A DNA stretch of 15,817 nucleotides from Chloroflexota bacterium (GCA_026707185.1 JAPOXI010000099.1:1-15817); one strand, 5' to 3'. Positions 8,027-15,817 are shown, counted from the stretch's first letter. Made by a program: numbers and translations. Notes: generated by a model not told the origin, from the sequence alone.

Positions 8027-10236
8027 GCACAAGCGTTGGGCCGACTAGTGTCGCCCGCAAGGAAGCCGCCTGGACGCTGCTGGTGCTGGTCGTGCTGGCG
8101 CTCGCCGCGTGTCAGCCGCAGGCAGCCGACATACGACCACCCGAGCCTCCTCCCGCGGCTACGCCGCAGGCTGAGCCTACGGTCACCGCAGATGCGGCCA
8201 TTGAGCCAGACAGCACGACGGCCGTCGGCGCCGCGGGCGATGGGCAGAGTGTCGTGGCAATGCATTACGCCCCCATGTCCACGTGCTACCCAACCCTCCA
8301 CTCTTTTTCCTGGAGTTGGTGGAAGACGTTCCTCCAGTGGAGTCCCGACGGTCGCACGATCTTTGTGACGCGAGGGCCGGTGCTGTTTGCGGCCAGCGCG
8401 GACGGCGCGAGCGTGCGCACGATCGCCCGTGGTCCCGTGGAGACCTGGACCGTGATGAGCACGATGCTTCCCTTTGACATCCGGCCCGACGGCGGCCAGG
8501 CCCTGATCGCCGTTTGCACCTCCCCGCGTCCCGCAGTTGCGCGGCGTGAGCAACCGGACGGTTTGGGACATCCGGTTGGCCGGGAAGTCGAAGGAGACGG
8601 AATCTACGGATCGTACGGATATGAGCTGGCGCAGGTCGATCTCGGCGATTTCCATCAGCCAGGCCCGGGCGGGATGGATCCGGACCAGGAGCTCGGGCAT
8701 CCAGGCGCTCCGCGCCGTCTCACGTTCAACCCGGTCTTCGACGGCTACCCGGCCTGGGCGCCCGACGGGCGGCGAGTGGCCTATCTCCAGGGGATGATCT
8801 CGGAGTCCGAGCGCTATAACGGGGCGCGCCGCCTCGTCGTCATGGCACCCGACGGCGGCGATGCCCGCGTGCTCGTCACGCACGAGGGTGACGAGCGGGA
8901 GACGGGACTGGCCATGCAGCCGCCGGCCTGGTCGCCGGACGGGCGGCGGCTGGCCTTCACGGCGGCCGCGGGCCGGACGCGGCTCGGGCTCTACATCGTG
9001 CCGGTGGACGGCGCGGCGCCGCGACGGCTCAACTTCCTGCGGCCGCTGGCGTTGGCGATGAGCGGGCCGGCCTGGTCGCCGGACGGCCAGCGGCTGGCGT
9101 TCGTCAGCGTGGAGGACGGGACCCTCGGAATCTTCACCATCGGGGTTGACGGTTCCGACCAGCGTCGGGTTGCGGACATTCGTGCGTGGGACGACTTCGG
9201 CAGCCCGCGGTGGGCCGCGGGGACTGCGCGCAGCTTCGGCGCGGTCAGCGACGTGACCTGGTCGCCGGACGGAACGAAGCTGCTGTATACCTACGGCGCG
9301 ACCGTCTGCGTGGTGACGCTGGACGGGGCGCTGCTGGGCCGGGCCGCGCTTTATGAGGACGAGCCGGACAGCGCGTGCCTGGCCCAGGACCAGCTCCCAA
9401 TTGACGGAATACCGCCGGGTTGGGGGGTCTTAAAGTATGAGGGGGTCGCCGCCTGGGCTCCCGGCGGCGAGCGGATCGCGTTCGCCTACGCCGTGTCCCA
9501 TAACTTCCATTACGAAGATTCGCAGGACGTCGAGCTCCGGCTCTACACCATGGCGCCCGACGGCAGTGACGTGCGGCCGGTGGCCGATACGGGCTTTGGG
9601 AACCAGGTGGTCCCCGCCATGGCGGCGACCGAGGATGCAGCCGTAAGTCGAGCCGCCTGTGCCGCCGGGTTCGTTGTGCCGGCGCCGACCGCGCAGCCAG
9701 GTCTGGTGCGCGACTGCGAGGCGCTGGTGGACATGCGGGAAGCGCTGCTCGGCGAAAGCCGCGGCCTCGCGAACTGGGGATCCGGCACCCCACTCGACGA
9801 GTGGTCCGGCATCGAGGTGACCGGCGCACCGGCACGGGTGACGGCAATCCGTCTGTCCGCGAAAAACATTGGAGGACCGTTGCCGCCGAGGCTGAGCGAC
9901 CTGACCCACCTTCAGGCACTCAACCTCTCCCACAATGGCTTCACCGGGCGGATCCCGCGTGAATTGGGACGACTGGCGGCGCTACGGCAGGTCAATCTCG
10001 GCTCGAACCGTCTGTCCGGCCCGATCCCGTCGGAACTCGGACGGTTGACCAACCTGACCGATCTGTACCTGTCGAACAACCAATTGACGGGGCCCATCCC
10101 GCCGGAATTGACCCGGTTGGCCGGCCTGCGCAAGGTGGACCTGGCGGGGAATCAGCTGACGGGCTGCGTGCCGCCCGAACTGCCGGTGATGGACCGTATC
10201 CACCTGCGGCTGCCGGATTGTGGAGCGGGAGCGTGA
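8023..10236 (+). CDS. PD40-B: lipoprotein with seven PD40 propeller repeats followed by plant-type leucine-rich repeats
   Basis: The protein is intact, 737 residues. ATG 8023 overlaps the protease B stop (ATGA) and has no clear Shine-Dalgarno, so coupled translation is likely. The signal ends in lipobox ALAAC (Cys30), followed by a Pro-rich linker. Seven PD40 motifs follow (WSPDG, IRPDG, WAPDG, three WSPDG, WAPGG), forming a probable seven-bladed propeller over residues about 100-540. From Cys546 a cap module appears (C-A-A-G, LVRDCEAL, ANW, W-S-G-I, RVTAI). About four 24-residue repeats of the form L-x-x-L-x-L-x-x-N-x-L-x-G-x-I-P follow (about 605-733), for example LYLSNNQLTGPIPPEL. They end in a closing cysteine near the C-terminus. 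Both halves are protein-binding folds. The protein should sit on the outer face of the membrane as a lipoprotein. The same cap module ends protein X downstream. Its last bases contain the ribosome site for X. Function beyond binding is not visible. Confidence 0.9.
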   Translation: MSTSVGPTSVARKEAAWTLLVLVVLALAACQPQAADIRPPEPPPAATPQAEPTVTADAAIEPDSTTAVGAAGDGQSVVAMHYAPMSTCYPTLHSFSWSWWKTFLQWSPDGRTIFVTRGPVLFAASADGASVRTIARGPVETWTVMSTMLPFDIRPDGGQALIAVCTSPRPAVARREQPDGLGHPVGREVEGDGIYGSYGYELAQVDLGDFHQPGPGGMDPDQELGHPGAPRRLTFNPVFDGYPAWAPDGRRVAYLQGMISESERYNGARRLVVMAPDGGDARVLVTHEGDERETGLAMQPPAWSPDGRRLAFTAAAGRTRLGLYIVPVDGAAPRRLNFLRPLALAMSGPAWSPDGQRLAFVSVEDGTLGIFTIGVDGSDQRRVADIRAWDDFGSPRWAAGTARSFGAVSDVTWSPDGTKLLYTYGATVCVVTLDGALLGRAALYEDEPDSACLAQDQLPIDGIPPGWGVLKYEGVAAWAPGGERIAFAYAVSHNFHYEDSQDVELRLYTMAPDGSDVRPVADTGFGNQVVPAMAATEDAAVSRAACAAGFVVPAPTAQPGLVRDCEALVDMREALLGESRGLANWGSGTPLDEWSGIEVTGAPARVTAIRLSAKNIGGPLPPRLSDLTHLQALNLSHNGFTGRIPRELGRLAALRQVNLGSNRLSGPIPSELGRLTNLTDLYLSNNQLTGPIPPELTRLAGLRKVDLAGNQLTGCVPPELPVMDRIHLRLPDCGAGA
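10222..10225 (+). promoter_or_regulatory. Shine-Dalgarno site that sets the start of protein X
   Basis: GGAG at 10222-10225 lies 7 bases before GTG 10233, inside the end of PD40-B. With the GTGA overlap this favours GTG 10233 over the TTG at 10218 as the X start, and suggests coupled translation. Confidence 0.5.
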
Positions 10237-11685
10237 GACGGGTCTTACGGACCTGGCAGAAGAGGCTGGGCGCCCGGACGCCACAGCAGCTTGGCCGGCT
10301 GGCTGTGATTGGATTGCTTGCGGTCCTTGCCGGCGTCGGATGGGGTGGGCCTGGGGCGCCAGGTCACGATTCGCACTCAGCGATGCCGGCTGAAGCGTCA
10401 GCGACGACTGGATCATCCCGCGCGGCGTTGAGAGTTGACGGCATAGGTCAGACCGAATCTTCTACCGCGCAGGTGGCCGAGTCCGTGGCGACGTTCCCCC
10501 ACAGCACATCACCGCCGGATGGCGGCGGGTCAGCAGCGGCGGACGTGTCGGTCGGCCAGGCCCCCTCGGTGGAGGAGGTGCTGGCCCACGGCCTGGATCT
10601 CGCCGGTGCACCTGGCGATCCGGGGCACGCCGACGGCGAGTTCGGTGCGCTGCGCCTGGCGCGGGATCGCACGGACGGCGCAGCAGCGTGAGGACGCCGT
10701 CCGCTTCTGGCTGCAGTTGGGGCCGACAGAGGCGATCCCGAGCCCGGTTTACCTCGACGCGCTCTTCGGCGTCTTCGTCGACACGCTGGAGCCTCGGTAT
10801 CGAGAGACCGCCAAGGCCAACTTCCGGGCCATCGCGCGGGGCGGCGAGTCGATGGACTACCTGTTTCTCACCTGCTTCGCCGACTACGCGGTGACCAACT
10901 TCCTGCTGGGCAGCGGCACGACCCCGGCGACGGTGACGGTGGCGTACGACCGCATGGACGAGGCGGCCTCGTATGCCTTGTACGTGCGGGAGCACGAGGC
11001 GGGGTCGTACGGGACCGACGCGTTGCAGACGCGCGGCGCCTACGAGGCGAGGTTGCGGGCCCAGGTGGTGGCGGCCGAGAAGACCCTGAGCGCCGAGATT
11101 GGCGGCCGGGGGGCGGTGGTGTTCCTGGCCCCGATGGGCGCGCACAACGCCATCGGGTTCGAGGCCTGGCAGGCGGTGGCGTCGTGGGCGGTGGTGACCG
11201 ACGACGCGGGGGTCGTGCAGGCCGTACGCGACGACACGCCGGCCGGCGACCCGGAACACACCCAGACGCTGGCCAACCTGAGCAGCCGCATCACCACCGG
11301 CGCAGCCGCCGACGGCCAGGCCACCAACCGGGCCACCCGCGTGGACCAGCTCCAGCAGGAGTACCGGGACCTGGGCGCCTACGCCGACATCACCCCCGGC
11401 GACGGCCAGACCACCACCTTCACCCCGGCCCAACCGCCGGCGGCGCCCCCCTGCGCCAACGGCACCGTCATCCCCACCCCCGCCGCCAACCGCGAACTGG
11501 TCACGGACTGCCAGACCCTGCTGGCGGCCAGGGACACCGTGCGCGGCACCGCCACCCTCAACTGGGCCCCCGGCACCGCCCTCACCAGCTGGACCGGCAT
11601 CACCACCGGCGGCACCCCCACCCGCGTGACGGGGCTGAACCTGGACAAGCAAAGCCGGCACCACCGCGCCTCCGGGCGCCAATAG
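10233..11685 (+). CDS. Protein X: exported protein of unknown family with a C-terminal leucine-rich-repeat cap; frameshifted and 3'-truncated
   Basis: GTG 10233 overlaps the PD40-B stop (GTGA). A basic start (RRVLRTWQKRLGARTP) and hydrophobic segment (LAVIGLLAVLAGVGWGG) form a signal peptide or anchor. The frame must change near 10599-10603, between APSVEEVLAHGLDL and SPVHLAIRGTPTASS; the first frame otherwise stops at 10689-10691. The second frame holds a helical domain I do not recognise (REDAVRFWLQL, YRETAKANFRAIARGG, DYLFLTCFADYA, AYDRMDEAASYALYVREHEA, FLAPMGAHNAIGFEAWQAV, DPEHTQTLANLSSRIT). It then continues with a Pro-rich linker and the cap module also found in PD40-B (CANGTVIPTP, LVTDCQTLLAARD, RVTGLNL). 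It ends at TAG 11683-11685 only a few residues into the first repeat. A neighbouring frame carries degraded repeat-like residues (11654-11700), so the repeats appear lost by a second indel. A decayed paralogue lies at 961-1185. No catalytic motif is evident. Confidence 0.75.
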
Positions 11686-11695
11686 TCTGGCCGGA

Positions 11696-11712
11696 CGTCG
11701 CCGCGCGCGACG
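11696..11712 (+). terminator. GC hairpin after protein X
   Basis: CGTCGC (11696-11701) and GCGACG (11707-11712) form a perfect 6-bp stem with a 5-base loop, starting 10 bases past the X stop codon. There is no run of T after it, so intrinsic termination is doubtful. Confidence 0.25.
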
Positions 11713-11789
11713 AGACCCACGCCGGGCAAGCGGCGGGCCGCGGGGACGCCCTGGCGGGAACTGGATCGCGGTGAATAGCCATCGGCTGG

Positions 11790-11935
11790 ACCGAGGCAGG
11801 TATGAATGACTACTGATGGAATGATTCGATACGTTGCAGGTTTGATGATTTGGTGACGAACAAGAAGTAATGGGTTCTTCATGATATTGATATATGAATG
11901 ATTAACATGTAGTTATTGACATTATTTGCGCTCGC
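11790..11935. other. AT-rich intergenic island
   Basis: This stretch is markedly richer in A and T than everything around it (for example 11880-11927). It carries no reading frame I can support. It separates the X gene from protease C and holds the promoter-like element at its end. Simple runs of TGAT/ATGA-like steps occur, but I see no clean inverted repeat or target-site duplication. Confidence 0.6.
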
Positions 11936-11945
11936 TCCGTAGAGT
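11916..11945 (+). promoter_or_regulatory. Putative sigma-70-type promoter for protease C
   Basis: A perfect TTGACA (11916-11921) is followed 18 bases later by TAGAGT (11940-11945, four of six to TATAAT). It sits at the edge of the AT-rich island and before the protease C start. Transcription would begin near 11952, which argues against the TTG at 11926 and for a start at GTG 11980 or ATG 12007. Confidence 0.45.
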
Positions 11946-11979
11946 CCCGACGCGCAACGATTTCCTAGGGCGGGCCGGC

Positions 11980-14529
11980 GTGCGGGACGGATGGCCGGTG
12001 GGGTGGATGCTGGGGCGCCGCGCGGGCCTGGGCGCGTGGCCGGCCCAGCGGATGGCGCTAGCGGCCGTAGTGGCGGCCTTGCTGCTCAGCGCGGCCTGGC
12101 TGGGGCAAATCGCGCCCCTGCTGGCACAGGACGGCGTCGGCATCGCCTTTGACGACCTGAGCAGCTATCCCACGGAGACGGGGGTCGACCGGTTCGACGT
12201 CCAGCTGACCAATCTGGACGCAGACGTGGCCTACCAGGTGGTCGTGTCGAGCGACAACGCCGCCGCCGTCGGCATCGGCGCCTGTGGGTCCGCGAGGCAG
12301 ACGCGGTCTGTGACGGGCGCGACGGCGCGGGATCTGCGGTTCTTCGTCCATGCCTGTGCGGTGGCGCCGGTGACGGTGACGGCGGAAGTGCGCGCGGCCG
12401 GCGCCGCCACGGCCGCCGCCACGGTGAGCCGGGCGCTGACGGTGCTGGCCTTCCCGGAAGGGGCGCCAGTGGGGGTGCGGGGCGTGCCGGCCACCCGCGG
12501 GCCGACCGGCAGGTCGATCGGCGGGAGGACGCATGAGGAGAGGCCCGGTATCGTGCCGAGCATCAGCTTTGACAACATCAGGATCGATTCCGTCCGGGCG
12601 AACTGGGGCTTGCCCGACGACGGCGGGCATGAGCTGACCGGGTACGGCGTGCTGTTCTGGAAAAAGGGCACGGAGCAGCCGGGCTGGGGCCAGGCGGACA
12701 CCATTGGCGTCAAGCGCAACCACACGTTCACCGGGTTGGAGTACGACACGACCTACAAGTTCCGCATCCACGCCTGCCATGAAGACGAGAACAAGGTGCC
12801 CCTCTGCGGCTTCTGGACGGATCCGCCCCGCGAAGTGCGCACGGCGGGACCGCCCGATCCGCCGCACACGATCAAATTCACGAACATCACGGCGAATTCG
12901 GTGCGGGTGACGTGGAGCATTGCCGCCAACACGGGTGGGGTGCCGCTGACCGGCATCGATCTCAAGTACTGGCCCTACGATTCCCAGAACCCCAACTCGG
13001 AGACCGGCGCCAAAACGCACCCGGCCGACGACGGGAACGATCGGGGCGAAACGCTGTCGGGGTTGACGGCCAGCACGGAATACGAGCTGAAGATGCGGGC
13101 CTGCAACGGCACGAACGACAGTCACTGCTCAAGCTGGTCCGCCGATCACCGGTTTACGACGGGCGCGCCGCCCGGGCTACCCAAGCCGACCGCGCCGCCC
13201 GAGCAGCCCACGCCGCCGCCCGTCACGCGCCCGGGCTCCGGCATTGCCACGCAGATGTACCGGGTTGGCCAGCTGGTGTCGGTCGTGTTGCCGGCGGCCA
13301 GCGGCGGCGGCCACTGGACGTACACGCTGTCGCCGGCGCTGTCGAACGGGCTGACGTTCGACCCGAGCTCGCGCACCATCGCCGGCACGCCGCAGCAGGT
13401 CGCCAACGATGCGCAGCACACGTACACGGCCACGAAGACCGAGAACGGCGCCACGACGATCGAGACAAGCCAGTTCACGGTCGCGGTGTTTGACCTAAAG
13501 ATCGGGGCGCAGCGACGAGACGACGCCAGTTACCGGAGGCTGACGGGCCCGACGTTCTGGGGAGGAGTCTACGAGCACTGGGGCGTGTTGCACTATGCGT
13601 GGCTTTGGATCTTGGACGTGCTTCCCGGCGGGGCGTCCAGAGCTGGCGACTACTGGTTTCAACTGCGGCTGCCGGCCAGCACGGGATTCCAACCGAGCTC
13701 GTATGGGGAGTGCACCTGGCCGGCTGCCGGCCCGAGCGACACGACGCAACTGAAGACGGCATGGACGCCCTCTCACCGGAATGTCTTTCTCGCGCGCTGC
13801 GGGTTCGGGTCACCGAGCACCGCCAACATTGAGCTCTGGGTTCGAGACTCCGCCGGACATGAGGCCCGGCTCGACAGCCGGACGGTCAGCGGTCAAGCCT
13901 GGCATCTCCGGGACAACGTGCTGTCGTATCAGGTAGCCGGCGCGAGCGGCGACAGCATCACCGCCGTTGCCAGCGGCCCAGATGCGCTTGACGGCCTGTT
14001 CCCACCGCCGGAGAAGGACAACAGCAGATTCGACGGGGTCTTGCTTGAGTTGATGAACTACGGGAATGCGGCCGCCGTGTGGAATGGCCTTCGCGCGGGT
14101 GTCAGCGTCGGTCGGGTGGCAACTACCGCCGGCGCAGTGTCTGATGTCGTCATTCGGGGGTACTGGGATCCCAATCCCGGCCAAGAGGGCGATGACGGCA
14201 CCTGTGGCGACAGCATCGCCTGCATGCAAGTCGTAGGCCCAAACCCTCCGCATATGGACAACGGCCGAGGACTATGGATCGAGAGCAAGCCGCATTGGGG
14301 GAAGGAAGCTGAGGCTCGGTCGTGGACTCTTGACTTCGACCTTGCCGACGATCGGCCAGGGGAATTCCAGTATCTTCCCGCGGTCCTCGTCCATGAGCTT
14401 GGGCATGCGATTGGTTTGTTGCACAGCGCGGGCGCATCGGACCTGATGAACGGCGCCGTGCGCACCGATCTTTCCGAGAGCGATCAATCGGGGGCGCGGG
14501 CGATCTATGGGCATCATGCGAGCCATTAG
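11980..14529 (+). CDS. Protease C: secreted matrixin-like zinc metalloprotease with two FnIII domains and an Ig-like domain
   Basis: An intact frame of about 849 residues from GTG 11980 (AGGG 9 bases upstream). ATG 12007 is an equal candidate, and the frame is open back to TTG 11926. The signal peptide ends near APLLAQ (residue 50). The N-terminal domain (about 53-185) and two FnIII domains (about 190-285 and 291-394) are close paralogues of protease A, including a 35-bp identical DNA block (13015-13049 and 2388-2422). A Pro-rich linker is followed by a putative Ig domain of the He_PIG type (about 419-506: VGQLVSVVLPAASGG, LSNGLTFDPSSRTIAGTP). A region of about 130 residues that I do not recognise follows, then the protease domain. 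That domain has HELGHAIGLLH (14392-14424), a full HExxHxxGxxH metzincin motif, with Met-turn SDLMNG and a closing DLSESDQSGARAIYG typical of M10 matrixins. From the Ig domain on, it is unrelated to A and B. Secreted protein degradation is the likely role. It overlaps lipoprotein D by 14 bases. Confidence 0.88.
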   Translation: MRDGWPVGWMLGRRAGLGAWPAQRMALAAVVAALLLSAAWLGQIAPLLAQDGVGIAFDDLSSYPTETGVDRFDVQLTNLDADVAYQVVVSSDNAAAVGIGACGSARQTRSVTGATARDLRFFVHACAVAPVTVTAEVRAAGAATAAATVSRALTVLAFPEGAPVGVRGVPATRGPTGRSIGGRTHEERPGIVPSISFDNIRIDSVRANWGLPDDGGHELTGYGVLFWKKGTEQPGWGQADTIGVKRNHTFTGLEYDTTYKFRIHACHEDENKVPLCGFWTDPPREVRTAGPPDPPHTIKFTNITANSVRVTWSIAANTGGVPLTGIDLKYWPYDSQNPNSETGAKTHPADDGNDRGETLSGLTASTEYELKMRACNGTNDSHCSSWSADHRFTTGAPPGLPKPTAPPEQPTPPPVTRPGSGIATQMYRVGQLVSVVLPAASGGGHWTYTLSPALSNGLTFDPSSRTIAGTPQQVANDAQHTYTATKTENGATTIETSQFTVAVFDLKIGAQRRDDASYRRLTGPTFWGGVYEHWGVLHYAWLWILDVLPGGASRAGDYWFQLRLPASTGFQPSSYGECTWPAAGPSDTTQLKTAWTPSHRNVFLARCGFGSPSTANIELWVRDSAGHEARLDSRTVSGQAWHLRDNVLSYQVAGASGDSITAVASGPDALDGLFPPPEKDNSRFDGVLLELMNYGNAAAVWNGLRAGVSVGRVATTAGAVSDVVIRGYWDPNPGQEGDDGTCGDSIACMQVVGPNPPHMDNGRGLWIESKPHWGKEAEARSWTLDFDLADDRPGEFQYLPAVLVHELGHAIGLLHSAGASDLMNGAVRTDLSESDQSGARAIYGHHASH

Positions 14530-15817
14530 GGCATCCGCGACGACGCGGCGCCACACCCACTGCCGGACGAGCGCCTGGCGGCGGCGGGCGCTCGCACTTG
14601 GGCTGGGCCTGGCATGGCTCGCCGTGGCGGCCTGCTGGCCTGGCGGAGAGGCATCACAGCCCCTGACGCCACAGCCGCCGGTCTATCCGGATGCCTCGCA
14701 GCGGCGGGTCGTCACGCTGTCCGATCCAACGTGGCATGTGGCGCCGTCGCTGGAGGAGCAGATCGTGGGCTCGTCAACCATCGTGCGGGCAACGCTGCAG
14801 TCGGTGACGGCGGCGGTGGTGGCCGAGCCGGACGATGGCGGCTACCGGCCGGTACAGGAACTGCGCTTCACGACGCACGAGTACCTGAAGGGCAGCGGGC
14901 CGGCGACGCTGCTGGTGGCGGTGCGGGGGGGCGACACCTATGCGACCGAGGCGGGGGCGCGCGCCGCCGCCGACTTCGCGATTGCGCGGCGTGTCACGAC
15001 CTGGGACGGGCGGCAAGGCGTGCTGTTTCTGCGCGCGGCCGATCCCACCTACGCGCCGGTGGGGTCCGGGGCGACCGAAACAACTGTGGCGGCGGGGGCG
15101 CTGGCCTTCACGGTGTCCAATCCGGGCCAGTCGCCCTGGGCCTACAGCGTCGACACGCTGAGCCGGGCCTGGCTGCCGGCGGAGGACCCGCCGACGGAAG
15201 GGGAAACGCCGACCGCCTTCGTCACGAACGGCACCCAATCGCCGCCGCCCACGATCACCCTGGCCAACCTGCGGGCCCAGATCGCGTCGCTGTCAGCCGA
15301 ACTGAAGACCGGGGAGGATATCGCAGGGTTCGAGCTCTGCATCGAGAAGCGAATGATCCGACTGCGGCACCGGCGTGCCGATCCTTGGACGCCGAAACAG
15401 AGAGCCGCCACGTTGGCCTCCGGTTCGGCAGCCGGGACCGAGGTGAGTCGCGAGACCCATGCGTATCGCGAGGCGGAGTACGACCGGCACTGGCTCAGCG
15501 GCGCAGACGCGGCGTTGTTCCGCTCGGCAATCATGGACGACGACGGGCAGCCCAGCACCGGCTTTGCGCACGGGTCGCGCACCACGCGCCCGTTGCCGGC
15601 TGGCGAGTACCGGCTGCGGTACAACTCGATGGGACACAGGTTCTTTCCTTGCAGGTTCGTGCCGTTAGACGGCTACCGCAACTGGACGATTACGGTCACG
15701 GCGCCGGCGGGGACGATGCACGAGGCGTTCTTCGATCCGGCGGCACTGGGCAGCGGGGTGGTCGGGCGGGACGCGGCCCGCGGGATGCTGGCGCCGGCGG
15801 CGATGGGCGTCGCCGGC
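14516..15817 (+). CDS. Lipoprotein D: exported protein of unknown function, partial at right edge
   Basis: The frame is open from ATG 14516 to the end of the window (434 codons, no stop). It overlaps the end of protease C by 14 bases. ATG 14507 in the same frame is an alternative start; neither has a strong ribosome site. A basic N-terminus is followed by a hydrophobic segment and lipobox AVAAC (Cys40). The mature part reads PSLEEQIVGSSTIVRATLQS, VQELRFTTHEYLKGSG, RRVTTWDGRQGVLFLRAADP, ANLRAQIASLSAEL and LPAGEYRLRYNSMGHRFFPC. It then shows the end of a possible Ig-like or cadherin-like strand pattern (WTITVTAPAGTMHEAFFDP). The WDGRQGVLFLRAADP segment and the Leu-rich stretch after it are the best landmarks for a family search. 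I do not recognise a named domain and see no catalytic motif. Overlap with protease C suggests co-expression. I recall similar proteins from Chloroflexota but cannot verify this here. Confidence 0.8.
   Translation, partial: MRAIRASATTRRHTHCRTSAWRRRALALGLGLAWLAVAACWPGGEASQPLTPQPPVYPDASQRRVVTLSDPTWHVAPSLEEQIVGSSTIVRATLQSVTAAVVAEPDDGGYRPVQELRFTTHEYLKGSGPATLLVAVRGGDTYATEAGARAAADFAIARRVTTWDGRQGVLFLRAADPTYAPVGSGATETTVAAGALAFTVSNPGQSPWAYSVDTLSRAWLPAEDPPTEGETPTAFVTNGTQSPPPTITLANLRAQIASLSAELKTGEDIAGFELCIEKRMIRLRHRRADPWTPKQRAATLASGSAAGTEVSRETHAYREAEYDRHWLSGADAALFRSAIMDDDGQPSTGFAHGSRTTRPLPAGEYRLRYNSMGHRFFPCRFVPLDGYRNWTITVTAPAGTMHEAFFDPAALGSGVVGRDAARGMLAPAAMGVAG

Noticed and set aside
10462..11682. Long antisense open frame (406 residues) opposite protein X
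   Set aside because: The translation is Gly/Arg/Ala-rich with no motif, while the plus strand shows clear paralogy. It is a GC-skewed shadow. The long minus frames at 2571-3644 and 12058-13125 were rejected for the same reason.
11926..11979. TTG at 11926 as the start of protease C
   Set aside because: It overlaps the promoter-like element and adds residues not matched in protease A. GTG 11980 or ATG 12007 gives a normal signal peptide.
2437..13160. CRISPR or other short-repeat array from the recurring FnIII DNA blocks
   Set aside because: The repeats are thousands of bases apart, lie in coding sequence and correspond to paralogous domains.

Overview
The window is very GC-rich and made up almost entirely of secreted proteins and lipoproteins on the + strand. 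A broken solute-binding-protein gene lies on the - strand at the left edge. The style suggests a marine or host-associated member of the Chloroflexota (SAR202- or Caldilineae-like). The evidence for this is the solute-binding protein with VPVE/VVEV-type repeats after a Tat lipoprotein signal, the fibronectin type III (FnIII) proteases, and the plant-type leucine-rich repeats behind a conserved cysteine-containing cap. This assignment rests on recognising protein style, not on a marker gene. There are no RNA genes, transposases or CRISPR arrays that I can support.

Layout. 1-523 (-): Tat lipoprotein solute-binding protein with two in-frame stops. 524-960: no gene I can support. 961-1185 (+): decayed remnant of a protein family I call X. 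1306-4184: FnIII metalloprotease A, with one frameshift at 2010. 4181-5828: lipoprotein beta-propeller PD40-A, frameshifted near 5313-5341 and missing its C-terminal part. 5829-6188: orphan FnIII fragment. 6161-8026: protease B, without its N-terminus. 8023-10236: intact lipoprotein PD40-B, a propeller followed by leucine-rich repeats. 10233-11685: protein X, frameshifted near 10600 and cut short in its first leucine-rich repeat. 11686-11979: an AT-rich intergenic island with a promoter-like element. 11980-14529: intact metalloprotease C. 14516-15817: lipoprotein D, running off the right edge.

Main point. The segment looks like a degenerate tandem array of a three-gene cassette: FnIII metalloprotease, propeller lipoprotein, protein X. 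Protease and propeller genes overlap by ATGA (4181-4184 and 8023-8026). PD40-B and X overlap by GTGA (10233-10236). The X copies lie directly before proteases A and C. One deletion appears to have fused PD40-A to the middle of protease B, removing one X, the next promoter and the start of B. Protease C shares its first half with A but has a different C-terminal half, with a canonical matrixin zinc motif.

All products carry export signals and are rich in binding domains (FnIII, propeller, leucine-rich repeat, Ig-like). A cell-surface set of proteases and binding proteins, perhaps used on extracellular protein or a host, is a reasonable inference but is not shown by the sequence. Several frameshifts mean either that the array is decaying or that the assembly has indel errors; raw reads would decide.
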